NCBI RefSeq assembly: GCF_023511815.1
Contig: NZ_JAIMAV010000021.1
Span: 1 to 37,139, forward strand
Source: Alicyclobacillus sp.
GTDB lineage: Bacteria; Bacillota; Bacilli; Alicyclobacillales; Alicyclobacillaceae
Direction of reading: 5' to 3'
DNA: 37,139 nucleotides
Shown: positions 8,547 through 16,320 of the stretch, one piece after another
Position numbering within the stretch: position 1 is the stretch's first letter
Layout: every line of letters begins with the position of its first letter
Made by a program: the position numbers and the translations under genes
Notes under the pieces: model-generated
What the model was told of the DNA's origin: nothing
Seen by the model: the letters and a program-made list of their open reading frames with translations, nothing else
The model's database searches: none

Positions 8547-8641
8547 GCCCATTTTTGACCGGGAGCGGGCACACGGTGGGCGCGCGCATATACTGGCAGC
8601 GTCGAACGTCAGGATGGGCAGGCGCCATGAGGAGGTTGAAG

Positions 8642-9814
8642 ATGAAGAAATATGTCGTGAAAAAGGGTGACACGATGTGGAGCATCAGCAAGGCGACCGG
8701 CGTACGGTTGAACCTGCTGATGGCGGCGAACCCCCAGATCACCGATCCCAACCGCCTGCAACCCGGTCAGGTGATCCTCATCCCGGAGCTGGAAAAACCC
8801 GCGGCCAAGCCGGCGGCCGACGCACTGCCGGCGGCGCCCCCGGCCAAAGGACTGCCGGGGACCGCGGTGCCGCCGTATTTCGGATTTGTCTGGCCGCACG
8901 TGGTGCAGTCGGGGGAGACGTGGGAGCGGATTGCGCAGCGATACGGGGTCCCGGTGGCGGAGCTGAAGCGCATGAATCCAAATCTCGGGCCGCAGCTGGC
9001 GGAGGGCGACATCGTGTATGTACCCGGCCTGAACCAGGCGGGGACAGCGGGTGCGCCGGCGAGCGCCGCCGCGCCGGCGGGGCCGGGCGGGCCGGGCGGG
9101 CAGCCGGTTCCGGGCGGGCAGCCGGGGCCGGCGACGGTGCCAGGCGCCGGGATGCCGGGCCCCGCGGCGGACCAGGGGGTCCCCGGTGGGATGGCGCCGC
9201 AGCCGATGCCACCGGGGATGCCGCAGGGTTTTCCCTCCGCCCCGCCCGCGGGCGTGCCGTACACCGAGTACCCGGGTGCGTTCGCGCCGGGCGCCGGTGT
9301 GCCGTACGGAGCGCCGGCCGGAGTGCCGTACGCGATGCAGCCGGGTCCACACCCGGCCACCGGTGGCCTGCCGTACGCGGTGCCGTCCGGCATCCCGTAT
9401 CCCATGCACCCCGGAATGCCGTACGCCGCTGCGCCGGATGCGGTCGGATTGCCCGGTCCGCACACGCACTATCCGTACCGGAGCATGGCATGGGGCGGGC
9501 CGATGGCCTATCCGTGGCGACCCGGCCTTCGCCCGATTCATCCGATGCACGCGGCGGGTGCCGCCTGGCCGCCGCAGGCGGGATTCGGGTACTTGCCGAT
9601 GAGCCCGTGGCCGACGCCGCTGACCTGGTACACCGTGCTGGATGAGAGCTCCTCCTGGGAGTCGTGGAGTTCGAGCGTGCCTCATCCCCGCCGGGCGGAG
9701 GCGGCCGGGCCGACCGAGGCGGCCGATGAGGCCGAGGAAGACAGCGGCAGCGAGGCCTGGCGAGACCTGTACCGGGAGTCGAGTTTTGATGACCTCGCCG
9801 CGTCCGGCCCGTGA
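8642..9814 (+). CDS. Spore coat/cortex-type protein with two LysM domains (SafA-like)
   Basis: A 390-residue protein without a signal peptide. LysM 1 is at residues 4-48 (KKGDTMWSISKATGV) and LysM 2 at about 86-128 (QSGETWERIAQRYGV); these bind peptidoglycan. A Pro/Gly/Ala-rich middle holds six G-x-P-Y motifs (204, 219, 227, 242, 250, 258). The C-terminus is acidic and Ser/Trp-rich. The N-terminal LysM, Tyr/Pro-rich body, and location between NAD synthesis genes and yebC resemble B. subtilis SafA, which organises the inner spore coat. Start: ATG 8642 has GAGGAGG 6 bases upstream; the in-frame ATG 8627 overlaps that site. CATATACT at 8587-8594 resembles a sigma-E/sigma-K -10, but I see no convincing -35. 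The kinase gene overlaps its end by 26 bp. SafA identity is inferred from architecture and position. Confidence 0.82.
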   Translation: MKKYVVKKGDTMWSISKATGVRLNLLMAANPQITDPNRLQPGQVILIPELEKPAAKPAADALPAAPPAKGLPGTAVPPYFGFVWPHVVQSGETWERIAQRYGVPVAELKRMNPNLGPQLAEGDIVYVPGLNQAGTAGAPASAAAPAGPGGPGGQPVPGGQPGPATVPGAGMPGPAADQGVPGGMAPQPMPPGMPQGFPSAPPAGVPYTEYPGAFAPGAGVPYGAPAGVPYAMQPGPHPATGGLPYAVPSGIPYPMHPGMPYAAAPDAVGLPGPHTHYPYRSMAWGGPMAYPWRPGLRPIHPMHAAGAAWPPQAGFGYLPMSPWPTPLTWYTVLDESSSWESWSSSVPHPRRAEAAGPTEAADEAEEDSGSEAWRDLYRESSFDDLAASGP

Positions 9815-10802
9815 CCAACACGACGCGCGTTTCGCGCAGATGCTACGCCACGCCTACGGTCTGAGGGCGGCGGCCGTGATCCGGCTCAAGACCGTCACCG
9901 GGATCGTCGACGAGGACGGCCGGCGATGGGTCTGGAAACCGCTGCGGGACGGTTGCGCGGAGGAACGGTTGGCGGCGGTGGCTGAGGCGGCCGAATTGCT
10001 CACGGCCGCCGGTCTCCCGTTTGCGGGGCCCGTCCCCGGCCGCGGCGGGCGCTATCTCACCACGCCCGGGGATGGCCCGCCCGGTTGCCTGCAGCCCTGG
10101 TTGCCGGGCCGCCACGCCGATTACACGGTCCGCCAGGAACGGTTGGCGGCGGTGGCGACCCTGGCCGCGATGCATCGCATCGCGCACGGAACGCAACTTT
10201 CCGCCCGCGCCGCGCTGTACCGCGGCAATCTGTACGAAAAGCTGTGGCTCAAACGGCGGCTCCTGGATGCGCTCTGGCCGCGGGCGGCGTCGTCGGTGCC
10301 CGCCCTCCGCGAGCTCCGGGAGCCAGCGCTGCGGGCCGCGGACCTGGCGCTCCATTCGGTGCATCCGGGGGGCGCCGGCGAGGATGCCCCGTGGGCGCGG
10401 TTGACCTTCTGCCACCGCGACGTCGCGCCGCACAACCTGTTGTGGCAGGGGGCGGGCCCGCTCGCCGTGATCGATTTTGACCTGTGCGGGATGGACGATC
10501 CGCTGATTGACGTGATGCAGCTCTCCAACCACGCGCTCTTCCTTGGCGTGCCCGCGGCGGGGCATTTCACCGAACTCACGGAGGTGTATCTGCGCGGCTT
10601 TCCGCTGTCGAGGGCGGGGGAACGGGCGCTGTGGCGCGTCCTCGCCTTCCCGGATCTGTTGGCTCGGGCGGTGACGGAGTGGGTCCGAGCCGATGAGGGG
10701 CGGGATGTGGAACCGGCGCTCCGCCGCCTCGTTCACGCGGCGCGCCGGCAGGCGGAACATCTGGAGGCGTGGGCCAAGGCGACGCGCGGCCTGCCGGTGT
10801 GA
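9789..10802 (+). CDS. CotS/YsxE-family spore coat kinase-like protein
   Basis: A 337-residue protein of the aminoglycoside phosphotransferase (APH) fold. The catalytic loop is CHRDVAPHNLLW (H209, D211, N216) and the metal site is VIDFDLCG (D229, D231). K50 in RWVWKPL is the probable nucleotide-binding lysine. These residues suggest an active enzyme, not a dead homologue. It overlaps the end of the LysM gene by 26 bp, with GGGAG 10 bases before the ATG, so the two are probably translated together. In Bacillus, CotS, CotI, YutH and YsxE are coat-associated members of this fold, and ysxE lies beside the LysM gene spoVID. A role in coat assembly is therefore likely. The substrate is unknown. Confidence 0.85.
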   Translation: MTSPRPARDQHDARFAQMLRHAYGLRAAAVIRLKTVTGIVDEDGRRWVWKPLRDGCAEERLAAVAEAAELLTAAGLPFAGPVPGRGGRYLTTPGDGPPGCLQPWLPGRHADYTVRQERLAAVATLAAMHRIAHGTQLSARAALYRGNLYEKLWLKRRLLDALWPRAASSVPALRELREPALRAADLALHSVHPGGAGEDAPWARLTFCHRDVAPHNLLWQGAGPLAVIDFDLCGMDDPLIDVMQLSNHALFLGVPAAGHFTELTEVYLRGFPLSRAGERALWRVLAFPDLLARAVTEWVRADEGRDVEPALRRLVHAARRQAEHLEAWAKATRGLPV

Positions 10803-10810
10803 CGGCGGCC

Positions 10811-10935
10811 GCGCCGGCGCCGAGCTTGCGGGGGCGGCCGCTCGGGCGGTCGCGCCGGCACCGGGCTTGCGGGGGTGGCGTGCGAGGGCGGTTGCACCGG
10901 CGCCGGGCTTGCGGGGGCGGCGCGCTCGGGCGGTT
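10811..10935. repeat. GC-rich tandem repeat, three copies of 41-42 bp
   Basis: Copies run 10811-10851, 10852-10893 and 10894-10935, with a trace of a fourth (GCGCCCGCG). Each contains CCGG(G/A)CTTGCGGGGG or a one-base variant, then CTCGGGCGGT or a variant. The array fills most of the 209-bp gap before the amidase gene and stops just before its promoter. It lacks a long open frame that belongs to a neighbour. Confidence 0.9.
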
Positions 10936-10964
10936 GCGCCCGCGAAGGGCGATAGTATTATACT
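10934..10964 (+). promoter_or_regulatory. Probable promoter of the NAD synthetase gene pair
   Basis: TATACT (10959-10964) sits in an AT-rich patch (ATAGTATTATACTGAAAG) that stands out from the GC-rich repeat beside it. The best -35 is TTGCGC (10934-10939), 19 bp away, which is weak and far. The -10 is about 48 bp upstream of the GTG start. Confidence 0.55.
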
Positions 10965-11011
10965 GAAAGGCGGACCATGCGCCGCTTTGGCGCGACGAGG
11001 AGCGTGACAGC

Positions 11012-11887
11012 GTGACGCAGCGCATCCAGGTGGCCCTGGGGCAGGTTCGCCCCGTCCTCGGGGACGTCGGGCGAAATGTGGACAAGCACCTGCAGTACAT
11101 GGCGAAGGCCAGGGAGCAGGGGGCCGACGTGATTGTGTTCCCGGAGCTCGGCCTGACCGGTTATCAGGTGCAGGATCTGACGCTGGAGGTGGCCAGGCCG
11201 CTCTCCCATCCGGACATCCATCGTCTGGTGCGGGAGAGCCGCAGCCTGGACGTCGTGTTCAGCTTCGTCGAGGAGTCGGACGCGCACCTGTTTCACATCA
11301 GCAGCGTCTACGCCGCCGAGGGCGAGGTGCGGGCGGTGCACCGCAAGGTGTACCTGCCCACGTACGGGATGTTCGATGAAGGCCGCTATTTTGCCGCGGG
11401 CGGAGGATTTCAGGTGTTCACGAGCCGCCTGGGCGCCACCGGGATGCTCGTCTGCGAGGACGCCTGGCACGCCACCAGCCCCTACCTGTTGGCGATGGGC
11501 GGGGCGTCCGTCCTGATTCTGCCGGCGGCGAGCCCGGCGCGCAACGTGATGGAGCAGGGGGATTTCGGCTCGCAGGCCTTCTGGCGCCAACTGCTGCAGG
11601 TCTACGCCCAGCTGTTTGGCACCTACATCGTGTTCGTCAACCGGGTCGGATTGGAGGACGGCGTGAATTTCTTCGGCGGGTCGGGTGTCGTCTCGCCACA
11701 GGGCGAGTGGCTGGTGGAGGCGCCCGCCCTGGAGGAGGGACTGTATCTGGCCGAGGTGAAGCCCGACGCCGTTCGCCGGGCGCGCTACACGACGCCGCTG
11801 TTGCGGGACGAGCGCGCGGATCTGGTCTGGCGCCAGCTGGGGAATCTGCTTGACGGCCGGACGCCGAAGGGGGGCTTGGCGCGATGA
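11012..11887 (+). CDS. Nitrilase-fold amidase, probable glutaminase subunit of NAD synthetase
   Basis: A 291-residue carbon-nitrogen hydrolase. The Glu-Lys-Cys triad is visible as E45 ([13 protein letters not shown]), K112 ([15 protein letters not shown]) and C148 (LVCEDAWH). [10 protein letters not shown] and PTYGMFDE are typical of the glutaminase domain of glutamine-dependent NAD synthetases, which release ammonia from glutamine. The GTG start has GAGGAG 9 bases upstream. The stop overlaps the nadE start (ATGA), so the subunits would be made together. In most glutamine-dependent enzymes this domain is fused to NadE; here it is a separate protein. The glutaminase role follows from motif and context; another amide substrate is possible. 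Confidence 0.88.
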   Translation: MTQRIQVALGQVRPVLGDVGRNVDKHLQYMAKAREQGADVIVFPELGLTGYQVQDLTLEVARPLSHPDIHRLVRESRSLDVVFSFVEESDAHLFHISSVYAAEGEVRAVHRKVYLPTYGMFDEGRYFAAGGGFQVFTSRLGATGMLVCEDAWHATSPYLLAMGGASVLILPAASPARNVMEQGDFGSQAFWRQLLQVYAQLFGTYIVFVNRVGLEDGVNFFGGSGVVSPQGEWLVEAPALEEGLYLAEVKPDAVRRARYTTPLLRDERADLVWRQLGNLLDGRTPKGGLAR

Positions 11888-12735
11888 GGCCAGAGATTGA
11901 ACAGCGCCTTCGGCTGAACACCGATCTGGCCCGGCGGGTCCTCACCGCGTTCATCCGCGAGGAGGTCGAGAAAGCCGGATTTCAGCGCGTGATTTTTGGG
12001 CTGTCCGGCGGGATCGACTCCGCCTTGGTGGCCTATCTGGCGGTGGAGGCCCTCGGACGCGACCGCGTGCAGGCGGTGATGATGCCGTATCGGACGAGCA
12101 GCCCATCCAGCCTTGAGGACGCGAGGCGGGTAGTGGAGGATCTGGGGATGCCGGCCCTGACGGTGCCCATCACCCCGGCCGTCGACGCGTACTTCGAGCA
12201 GATGGACCGGCTGCTCGGCGGCGCGGCCCCTGTACTTCGGCGCGGCAACCGGATGGCGCGCGAGCGGATGGCCACGTTGTTCGACCTGTCGGCCCATTTC
12301 GGGGCGCTGGTGCTTGGCACCAGCAACAAGACGGAGCTGCTTTTGGGATACGGGACGCAGTTCGGGGATCTGGCGAGTGCGCTCAACCCCATCGGGGACC
12401 TGTACAAGTACCAGGTCCGGCAGATGGCCGCCGCCGTGGGGGTGCCCGACAGCATCCTGAGCAAACCGCCGAGCGCGGATCTGTGGGCGGATCAGACGGA
12501 CGAGTCGGAGCTCGGGTTCGGGTACGACGAGGCGGACGAGGTGCTGTATCAACTGGTGGATCAGCGATTGTCCGTGGCGGAGCTGGCGGCGCGCGGGTAC
12601 GAGGAACGGTTCATCCGGCACGTCGCGGAGCGTGTGCGGCGCAACCAGTACAAGCGCCGGACGCCCGTCATCGCCAAGCTCTCCGGGCGCACCATCGGTG
12701 TGGATTTCCGGTACCTTCGCGACTGGGGGCTGTGA
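11884..12735 (+). CDS. nadE: NAD(+) synthase, synthetase subunit
   Basis: An adenine nucleotide alpha-hydrolase fold enzyme that adenylates nicotinic acid adenine dinucleotide and amidates it to NAD. The ATP-binding loop SGGIDS is at 41-46. [18 protein letters not shown] and [18 protein letters not shown] are NadE signatures. At 283 residues it has the length of ammonia-dependent NadE and lacks a fused glutaminase domain. Its start overlaps the stop of the nitrilase-fold gene by 4 bp, which suggests that the partner supplies ammonia from glutamine. Confidence 0.96.
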   Translation: MRPEIEQRLRLNTDLARRVLTAFIREEVEKAGFQRVIFGLSGGIDSALVAYLAVEALGRDRVQAVMMPYRTSSPSSLEDARRVVEDLGMPALTVPITPAVDAYFEQMDRLLGGAAPVLRRGNRMARERMATLFDLSAHFGALVLGTSNKTELLLGYGTQFGDLASALNPIGDLYKYQVRQMAAAVGVPDSILSKPPSADLWADQTDESELGFGYDEADEVLYQLVDQRLSVAELAARGYEERFIRHVAERVRRNQYKRRTPVIAKLSGRTIGVDFRYLRDWGL

Positions 12736-12775
12736 CGGGGGCGTCGGCGCGCGAGTTTGGGCAGGAGGGATGACG

Positions 12776-13510
12776 GTGGCGGGACATTCCAAGTGGCACA
12801 ACATTCAACGGCGCAAGGGGAAACAGGACGCGGTGCGCGGCCAGTTGTTCACGAAACTCTCGCGCGACATCTACCTGGCCGCGAAGGAGGGCGGGGGCAA
12901 CCCGGAGACCAACTTCCGGTTGAAGACGGCCATCGAACGGGCGCGGCAGAACAACGTCCCGGCGGATAACATCGCGCGGACCATCGCGAAGGCGACGGGC
13001 GGGATCCAGGGGGTCACGTACGAGGAACTGATGTACGAGGGGTACGGGCCGCACGGGGTCGCCATCATGATGGACATCGTGACGGACAACCGCAACCGCA
13101 CCGCGGCCGACATTCGCCACATCTTCGCGAAGCGCGGCGGGAACCTGGGCGAGAGCGGCTGCGTGGCGTGGATGTTCAAACGCGAGGGCCAGATCACCGT
13201 CCCCAAGGAGGAGTACCGGGGGACGGCGGACGACCTGATGCTCTTGGCCATTGACGCGGGGGCGGAGGATCTGCGCGAGGAAGACGACGCGTTCGTCGTC
13301 GTCACGTCCGTGGACGCGTTTCGGGCGGTTCGGGACGCCCTCGAGCAGGTTGGTGTGCCGGTGGCGGACGCGGAGCTGACGTATGAGCCGCAGACCACCG
13401 TGCCGCTGTCGGGCGAGGCGCTCGAGCAGGTGCTGGACCTGGTGGATGCCCTTGAGGCGCACGACGATGTGCAAAACGTGTACGCGAACGTCGAGGCGGC
13501 GGACAGCTGA
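12776..13510 (+). CDS. yebC: YebC/PmpR family protein
   Basis: A 244-residue cytosolic protein. The family start AGHSKWHNIQRRKGKQD is followed by the three-domain YebC body (NPETNFRLKTAIERAR, YEGYGPHGVAIMM, NRNRTAADIRHIF). YebC proteins were described as transcription regulators; YebC2-type members have been tied to translation through proline-rich stretches, and I cannot tell the subtype here. The GTG at 12776 is chosen over the ATG at 12770 because AGGAGGG (12763-12769) touches that ATG but lies 6 bases from the GTG, and because V-AGHSKWHNI aligns with the usual M-AGHSKWHNI. Confidence 0.95.
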   Translation: MAGHSKWHNIQRRKGKQDAVRGQLFTKLSRDIYLAAKEGGGNPETNFRLKTAIERARQNNVPADNIARTIAKATGGIQGVTYEELMYEGYGPHGVAIMMDIVTDNRNRTAADIRHIFAKRGGNLGESGCVAWMFKREGQITVPKEEYRGTADDLMLLAIDAGAEDLREEDDAFVVVTSVDAFRAVRDALEQVGVPVADAELTYEPQTTVPLSGEALEQVLDLVDALEAHDDVQNVYANVEAADS

Positions 13511-13574
13511 GTGCATGGGCGAAGGGCGGCCGTGGCAGGATAAGCGCAGGAAAGCGAGTGGAGAGGTGGATGCC

Positions 13575-13994
13575 ATGGCTGCGCGAGCTGCCGCGCGCCC
13601 GTCGCGGACGCGGCCGGTTCAGGGACAGATGAGACGTTGGCGGAAGCGAGGGATCGCCACGGCCGGCGTTATGGCCGCGGTGTGGATGGCGATGACGGCG
13701 TGGGCCCCCGCGGTCCTCGCCGACGCCCCGGCGGTGACCGACTTTGGACTCGACGAAGCCGTGCCCGCCTTCACGGTGGAACTGGACGACCGGGGTCAGG
13801 CGGCGTTCGTGACGCTGTATGCGGACGGACGGGGCCAGTGCGTCGTGAAGACCGTCCGCGGCGACGCGGTCAACGGGTTTGTGGCGGAGCACCCCGCGTG
13901 GCAGCTCGATCCGGCGCTGATGTGGTTCGTGCAGATGCCGGTGTACGTGCGGCATGTGCCCGCGCCGCGCAGCCCGGGCGTGGAATCGGTGTAG
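13575..13994 (+). CDS. Small secreted protein in the bofC position
   Basis: A 139-residue protein with a clear signal sequence: basic RRWRKR, a hydrophobic stretch, and an AVLA-DAP cleavage site at about residue 48. The mature part is about 90 residues (FTVELDDRGQAAFVTLYADG, then AWQLDPALMWFVQMPVYV). The ATG at 13575 has GAGAGGTGG 5-6 bases upstream; ATG 13629, with AGGG 4-5 bases before it, would leave a more normal signal peptide. I do not recognise the sequence with confidence. In B. subtilis bofC, a forespore-secreted regulator of sigma-K processing, lies just before ruvA, and the mature part could be a diverged BofC C-terminal domain. That assignment is inference. Confidence 0.6.
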   Translation: MAARAAARPSRTRPVQGQMRRWRKRGIATAGVMAAVWMAMTAWAPAVLADAPAVTDFGLDEAVPAFTVELDDRGQAAFVTLYADGRGQCVVKTVRGDAVNGFVAEHPAWQLDPALMWFVQMPVYVRHVPAPRSPGVESV

Positions 13995-14034
13995 TGCCGC
14001 AAGTTCACAGAAAGTTCCCCGGTAGGAATCCCGG

Positions 14035-14070
14035 CCCCGCACAGCGAATCCTGTGCGGGGAGGTTTTTTT
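14035..14070 (+). terminator. Strong terminator-like hairpin directly before ruvC
   Basis: A perfect 10-bp stem (CCCCGCACAG at 14035-14044, CTGTGCGGGG at 14051-14060) with a six-base loop is followed by AGG and seven T (14064-14070). It looks like the end of the upstream unit. GGGGAGG at 14057-14063, half of it in the stem, is also the ribosome binding site for the ruvC ATG at 14071. Confidence 0.85.
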
Positions 14071-14604
14071 ATGGCGACGATTCGCATCCTCGGCATCGAC
14101 CCGGGGTTGGCCCGAATGGGATACGGCGTCGTGGACAGCGATGGCATCCGCCTCCGCCCGGTGGCGTACGGATGCATCGAGACCCCGGCGCACACGCCGC
14201 TGCCCGAGCGCCTCAAGACGCTCTACGAGGCGGTTCAGGAGGTCATCCGCCGGCACAGGCCGGTGGCGGCGGCCGTGGAACAGCTGTTTTTCTACCGCAA
14301 CACGACCACGGCGTTCGCCGTCGGACAGGCGCGCGGTGTGGCCATTCTGGCGGCGGTTCAGGCCGGGCTGGAGCTGGCCGAGTACACGCCGATGCAGGTG
14401 AAGCAGGCCGTCTCCGGGTACGGGAAGGCCGACAAGGGCCAGGTGCAGGAGATGGTGCGGATTCTGCTCGCCCTGCCCGCGCGCCCGACGCCGGACGACA
14501 CGGCCGACGCCCTCGCGGTCGCCATCGCCCATGCGCACGCGCGGCCGGGCCATTCACGCGGCGAGGCCGGGGCGCCCGGGACGGGGAGGCAACAGGCGCC
14601 GTGA
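14071..14604 (+). CDS. ruvC: Crossover junction endodeoxyribonuclease RuvC
   Basis: A 177-residue Holliday junction resolvase that cuts junctions moved by RuvAB. The four acidic metal ligands are visible: D10 ([13 protein letters not shown]), E70 (AAVEQLFF), D143 and D146 (DDTADALA). The ATG at 14071 gives the standard [12 protein letters not shown] start; GTG 14053 would put the start inside the hairpin stem. The stop overlaps the ruvA GTG by 4 bp. Many Bacilli use RecU instead of RuvC, so a ruvC in this ruvAB cluster fits a lineage such as the Alicyclobacillaceae or deeper Bacillota. Its message must be made despite a terminator-like hairpin a few bases upstream. Confidence 0.96.
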   Translation: MATIRILGIDPGLARMGYGVVDSDGIRLRPVAYGCIETPAHTPLPERLKTLYEAVQEVIRRHRPVAAAVEQLFFYRNTTTAFAVGQARGVAILAAVQAGLELAEYTPMQVKQAVSGYGKADKGQVQEMVRILLALPARPTPDDTADALAVAIAHAHARPGHSRGEAGAPGTGRQQAP

Positions 14605-15215
14605 TTGCATTTGTGCGCGGTCGGGTTCACGAAACCGGCCCGGGGATGGTCACCGTGGATGTCGGGGGAATCGGTTATCGGGTGTTCGTCACCGAACGGT
14701 GCGCAGAGGCCCTGCGGATTGGCGAGGAGGTCCTCCTGCACACGCATCACCGGGTGCGCGAGGACGAGGTGAGTCTGTACGGGTTTTTGACCCCCGAGGA
14801 ACGCGATTGGTTCGAGCTTTTGATGGGTGTCTCCGGGGTCGGTCCGAAGGGGGCGCTGCAGATTCTGTCGGCGGCCGACCCAGCCGCGTTCGCCGATGCC
14901 GTGGCGCAGGAGGACGTGCGTTATCTGTGCACGCTCCCCGGGGTCGGGAAAAAGACGGCTTTGCGCCTGGTGGTGGAATTGAAGGACCGATTGGAGACCC
15001 TGTCCGGCCGGGTTGCGGGCACGAGGATGCGACCGGCGACGACGGAGTCGGCGGAGACGGGCGACGGGCGGGCGGCGGACGTCGTTGAGGCGCTGGTAAC
15101 CCTCGGATATAATGAAAGGCAAGTCGCCGCGCTGGTGCAGGAGACGCTCCGCGCCCATCCGGACGCGGGGGTGGAGGACGTGTTGCGCCGGTGCCTCCGG
15201 CAGCTGGCCCCTTGA
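14601..15215 (+). CDS. ruvA: Holliday junction branch migration protein RuvA
   Basis: This junction-binding subunit of RuvAB forms tetramers on four-way DNA and loads RuvB. Its 204 residues match the family. It has an N-terminal OB fold ([23 protein letters not shown]), two helix-hairpin-helix motifs ([16 protein letters not shown] and [16 protein letters not shown]), an acidic flexible linker, and a C-terminal RuvB-binding domain ([19 protein letters not shown]). The GTG overlaps the ruvC stop (GTGA), with GGGGAGGC 10 bases upstream. Open frame upstream of it is only ruvC in another frame. Confidence 0.97.
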   Translation: MIAFVRGRVHETGPGMVTVDVGGIGYRVFVTERCAEALRIGEEVLLHTHHRVREDEVSLYGFLTPEERDWFELLMGVSGVGPKGALQILSAADPAAFADAVAQEDVRYLCTLPGVGKKTALRLVVELKDRLETLSGRVAGTRMRPATTESAETGDGRAADVVEALVTLGYNERQVAALVQETLRAHPDAGVEDVLRRCLRQLAP

Positions 15216-15256
15216 GGTGCGCGGGCGCCGGGGCTTGCGGCGGCGGGAGGAACGAG

Positions 15257-16279
15257 ATGCCGGAACGGTTGATATCATCCGATTGGAGCCGGGAGGACCT
15301 GGCGTTTGACACGCTGCGGCCCCGGTTCCTCGACGACTACATCGGGCAGAGCGGCGTGAAGGAAAACCTGCGCGTGTTTATTCAGGCCGCGAAGGAGCGG
15401 TCGGAGCCGCTCGACCACGTGTTGCTGTACGGTCCGCCGGGGTTGGGGAAGACCTCGCTGTCGATGGTGATCGCCAACGAGTTGGGTGTGAATATTCGCA
15501 TCACCTCCGGTCCCGCCATCGAGCGGCCGGGCGATCTCGCGGCGCTTTTGACCAACCTTCAGCCGGGGGATGTGCTGTTCATCGACGAGATCCACCGCCT
15601 CCCGCGAACCGTCGAGGAGGTCCTCTATCCGGCGATGGAGGATTTCGCGTTGGACATCGTGATCGGCAAGGGGCCGGCGGCGCGCTCCGTGCGCCTGGAT
15701 CTGCCGCGGTTCACGCTCATCGGGGCGACCACCAGGGCCGGATTGCTGTCCTCGCCGCTGCGGGACCGGTTCGGCGTGATCATCCACCTCGATTACTACC
15801 CGGTCGCCGACCTGGCGCGCATCGTGCGGCGGACGGCCGACATCCTGCGCGTGCCGGTGGACGAGGACGCGGCGGAGGAGATCGCCCGGCGGTCGCGCGG
15901 GACACCGCGCGTCGCGAACCGCCTCCTCAAGCGGGTGCGCGATTTCGCCCAGGTGGCGCAGGCGGCGGTGTTGACACGCGAGTTGGCCCAGGCGGCGCTC
16001 GCGAAATTGCAGGTAGACGAACTGGGACTGGACGAACTGGACGACCGGGTGTTGCAAACCCTCATCCACAAGTTTTCCGGCGGCCCGGTGGGGCTGGAGA
16101 CCCTGGCGGCCGCGGTCGGGGAGGAACCGGGCACGATTGAGGACGTGTACGAGCCGTATCTGATCCAGATGGGCCTCATCCAGCGCACTCCCCGCGGCCG
16201 GGTGGCGACGGCGCTGGCGTATCGCCATCTGGGGGTGCCCTTGCCCGAATCGAGGAATCCCGCCGAACGGCCCCAATAA
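15257..16279 (+). CDS. ruvB: Holliday junction branch migration ATPase RuvB
   Basis: A 340-residue AAA+ motor that drives branch migration with RuvA. Walker A is GPPGLGKT, Walker B is FIDEIHRL, sensor I is IGATTRAG, and the arginine finger lies in [11 protein letters not shown]-terminal winged helix ends in [15 protein letters not shown]. The ATG has GGGAGG 6 bases upstream; 41 bp separate it from ruvA. The next gene, sigI, is 41 bp downstream with no terminator between them, so read-through from the ruv genes into sigI is possible. Confidence 0.98.
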   Translation: MPERLISSDWSREDLAFDTLRPRFLDDYIGQSGVKENLRVFIQAAKERSEPLDHVLLYGPPGLGKTSLSMVIANELGVNIRITSGPAIERPGDLAALLTNLQPGDVLFIDEIHRLPRTVEEVLYPAMEDFALDIVIGKGPAARSVRLDLPRFTLIGATTRAGLLSSPLRDRFGVIIHLDYYPVADLARIVRRTADILRVPVDEDAAEEIARRSRGTPRVANRLLKRVRDFAQVAQAAVLTRELAQAALAKLQVDELGLDELDDRVLQTLIHKFSGGPVGLETLAAAVGEEPGTIEDVYEPYLIQMGLIQRTPRGRVATALAYRHLGVPLPESRNPAERPQ

Positions 16280-16320
16280 AGCGGCGCGCGGCCGCGAATC
16301 TGTAGAGTGAGGTGGCGAGT

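Noticed and set aside
6441-8552. 703-codon open frame antisense to the chemoreceptor
   Set aside because: Arg/His/Leu-rich composition typical of antisense frames; no motif; the plus strand has a complete receptor.
8465-8641. N-terminal extension of the LysM protein
   Set aside because: It runs through a perfect intrinsic terminator, and GAGGAGG is well spaced for ATG 8642.
10693-11007. Open frame through the 41-42 bp tandem repeats
   Set aside because: It overlaps the kinase gene end out of frame, is low complexity (Arg/Ala/Gly), and crosses the promoter of the next operon.
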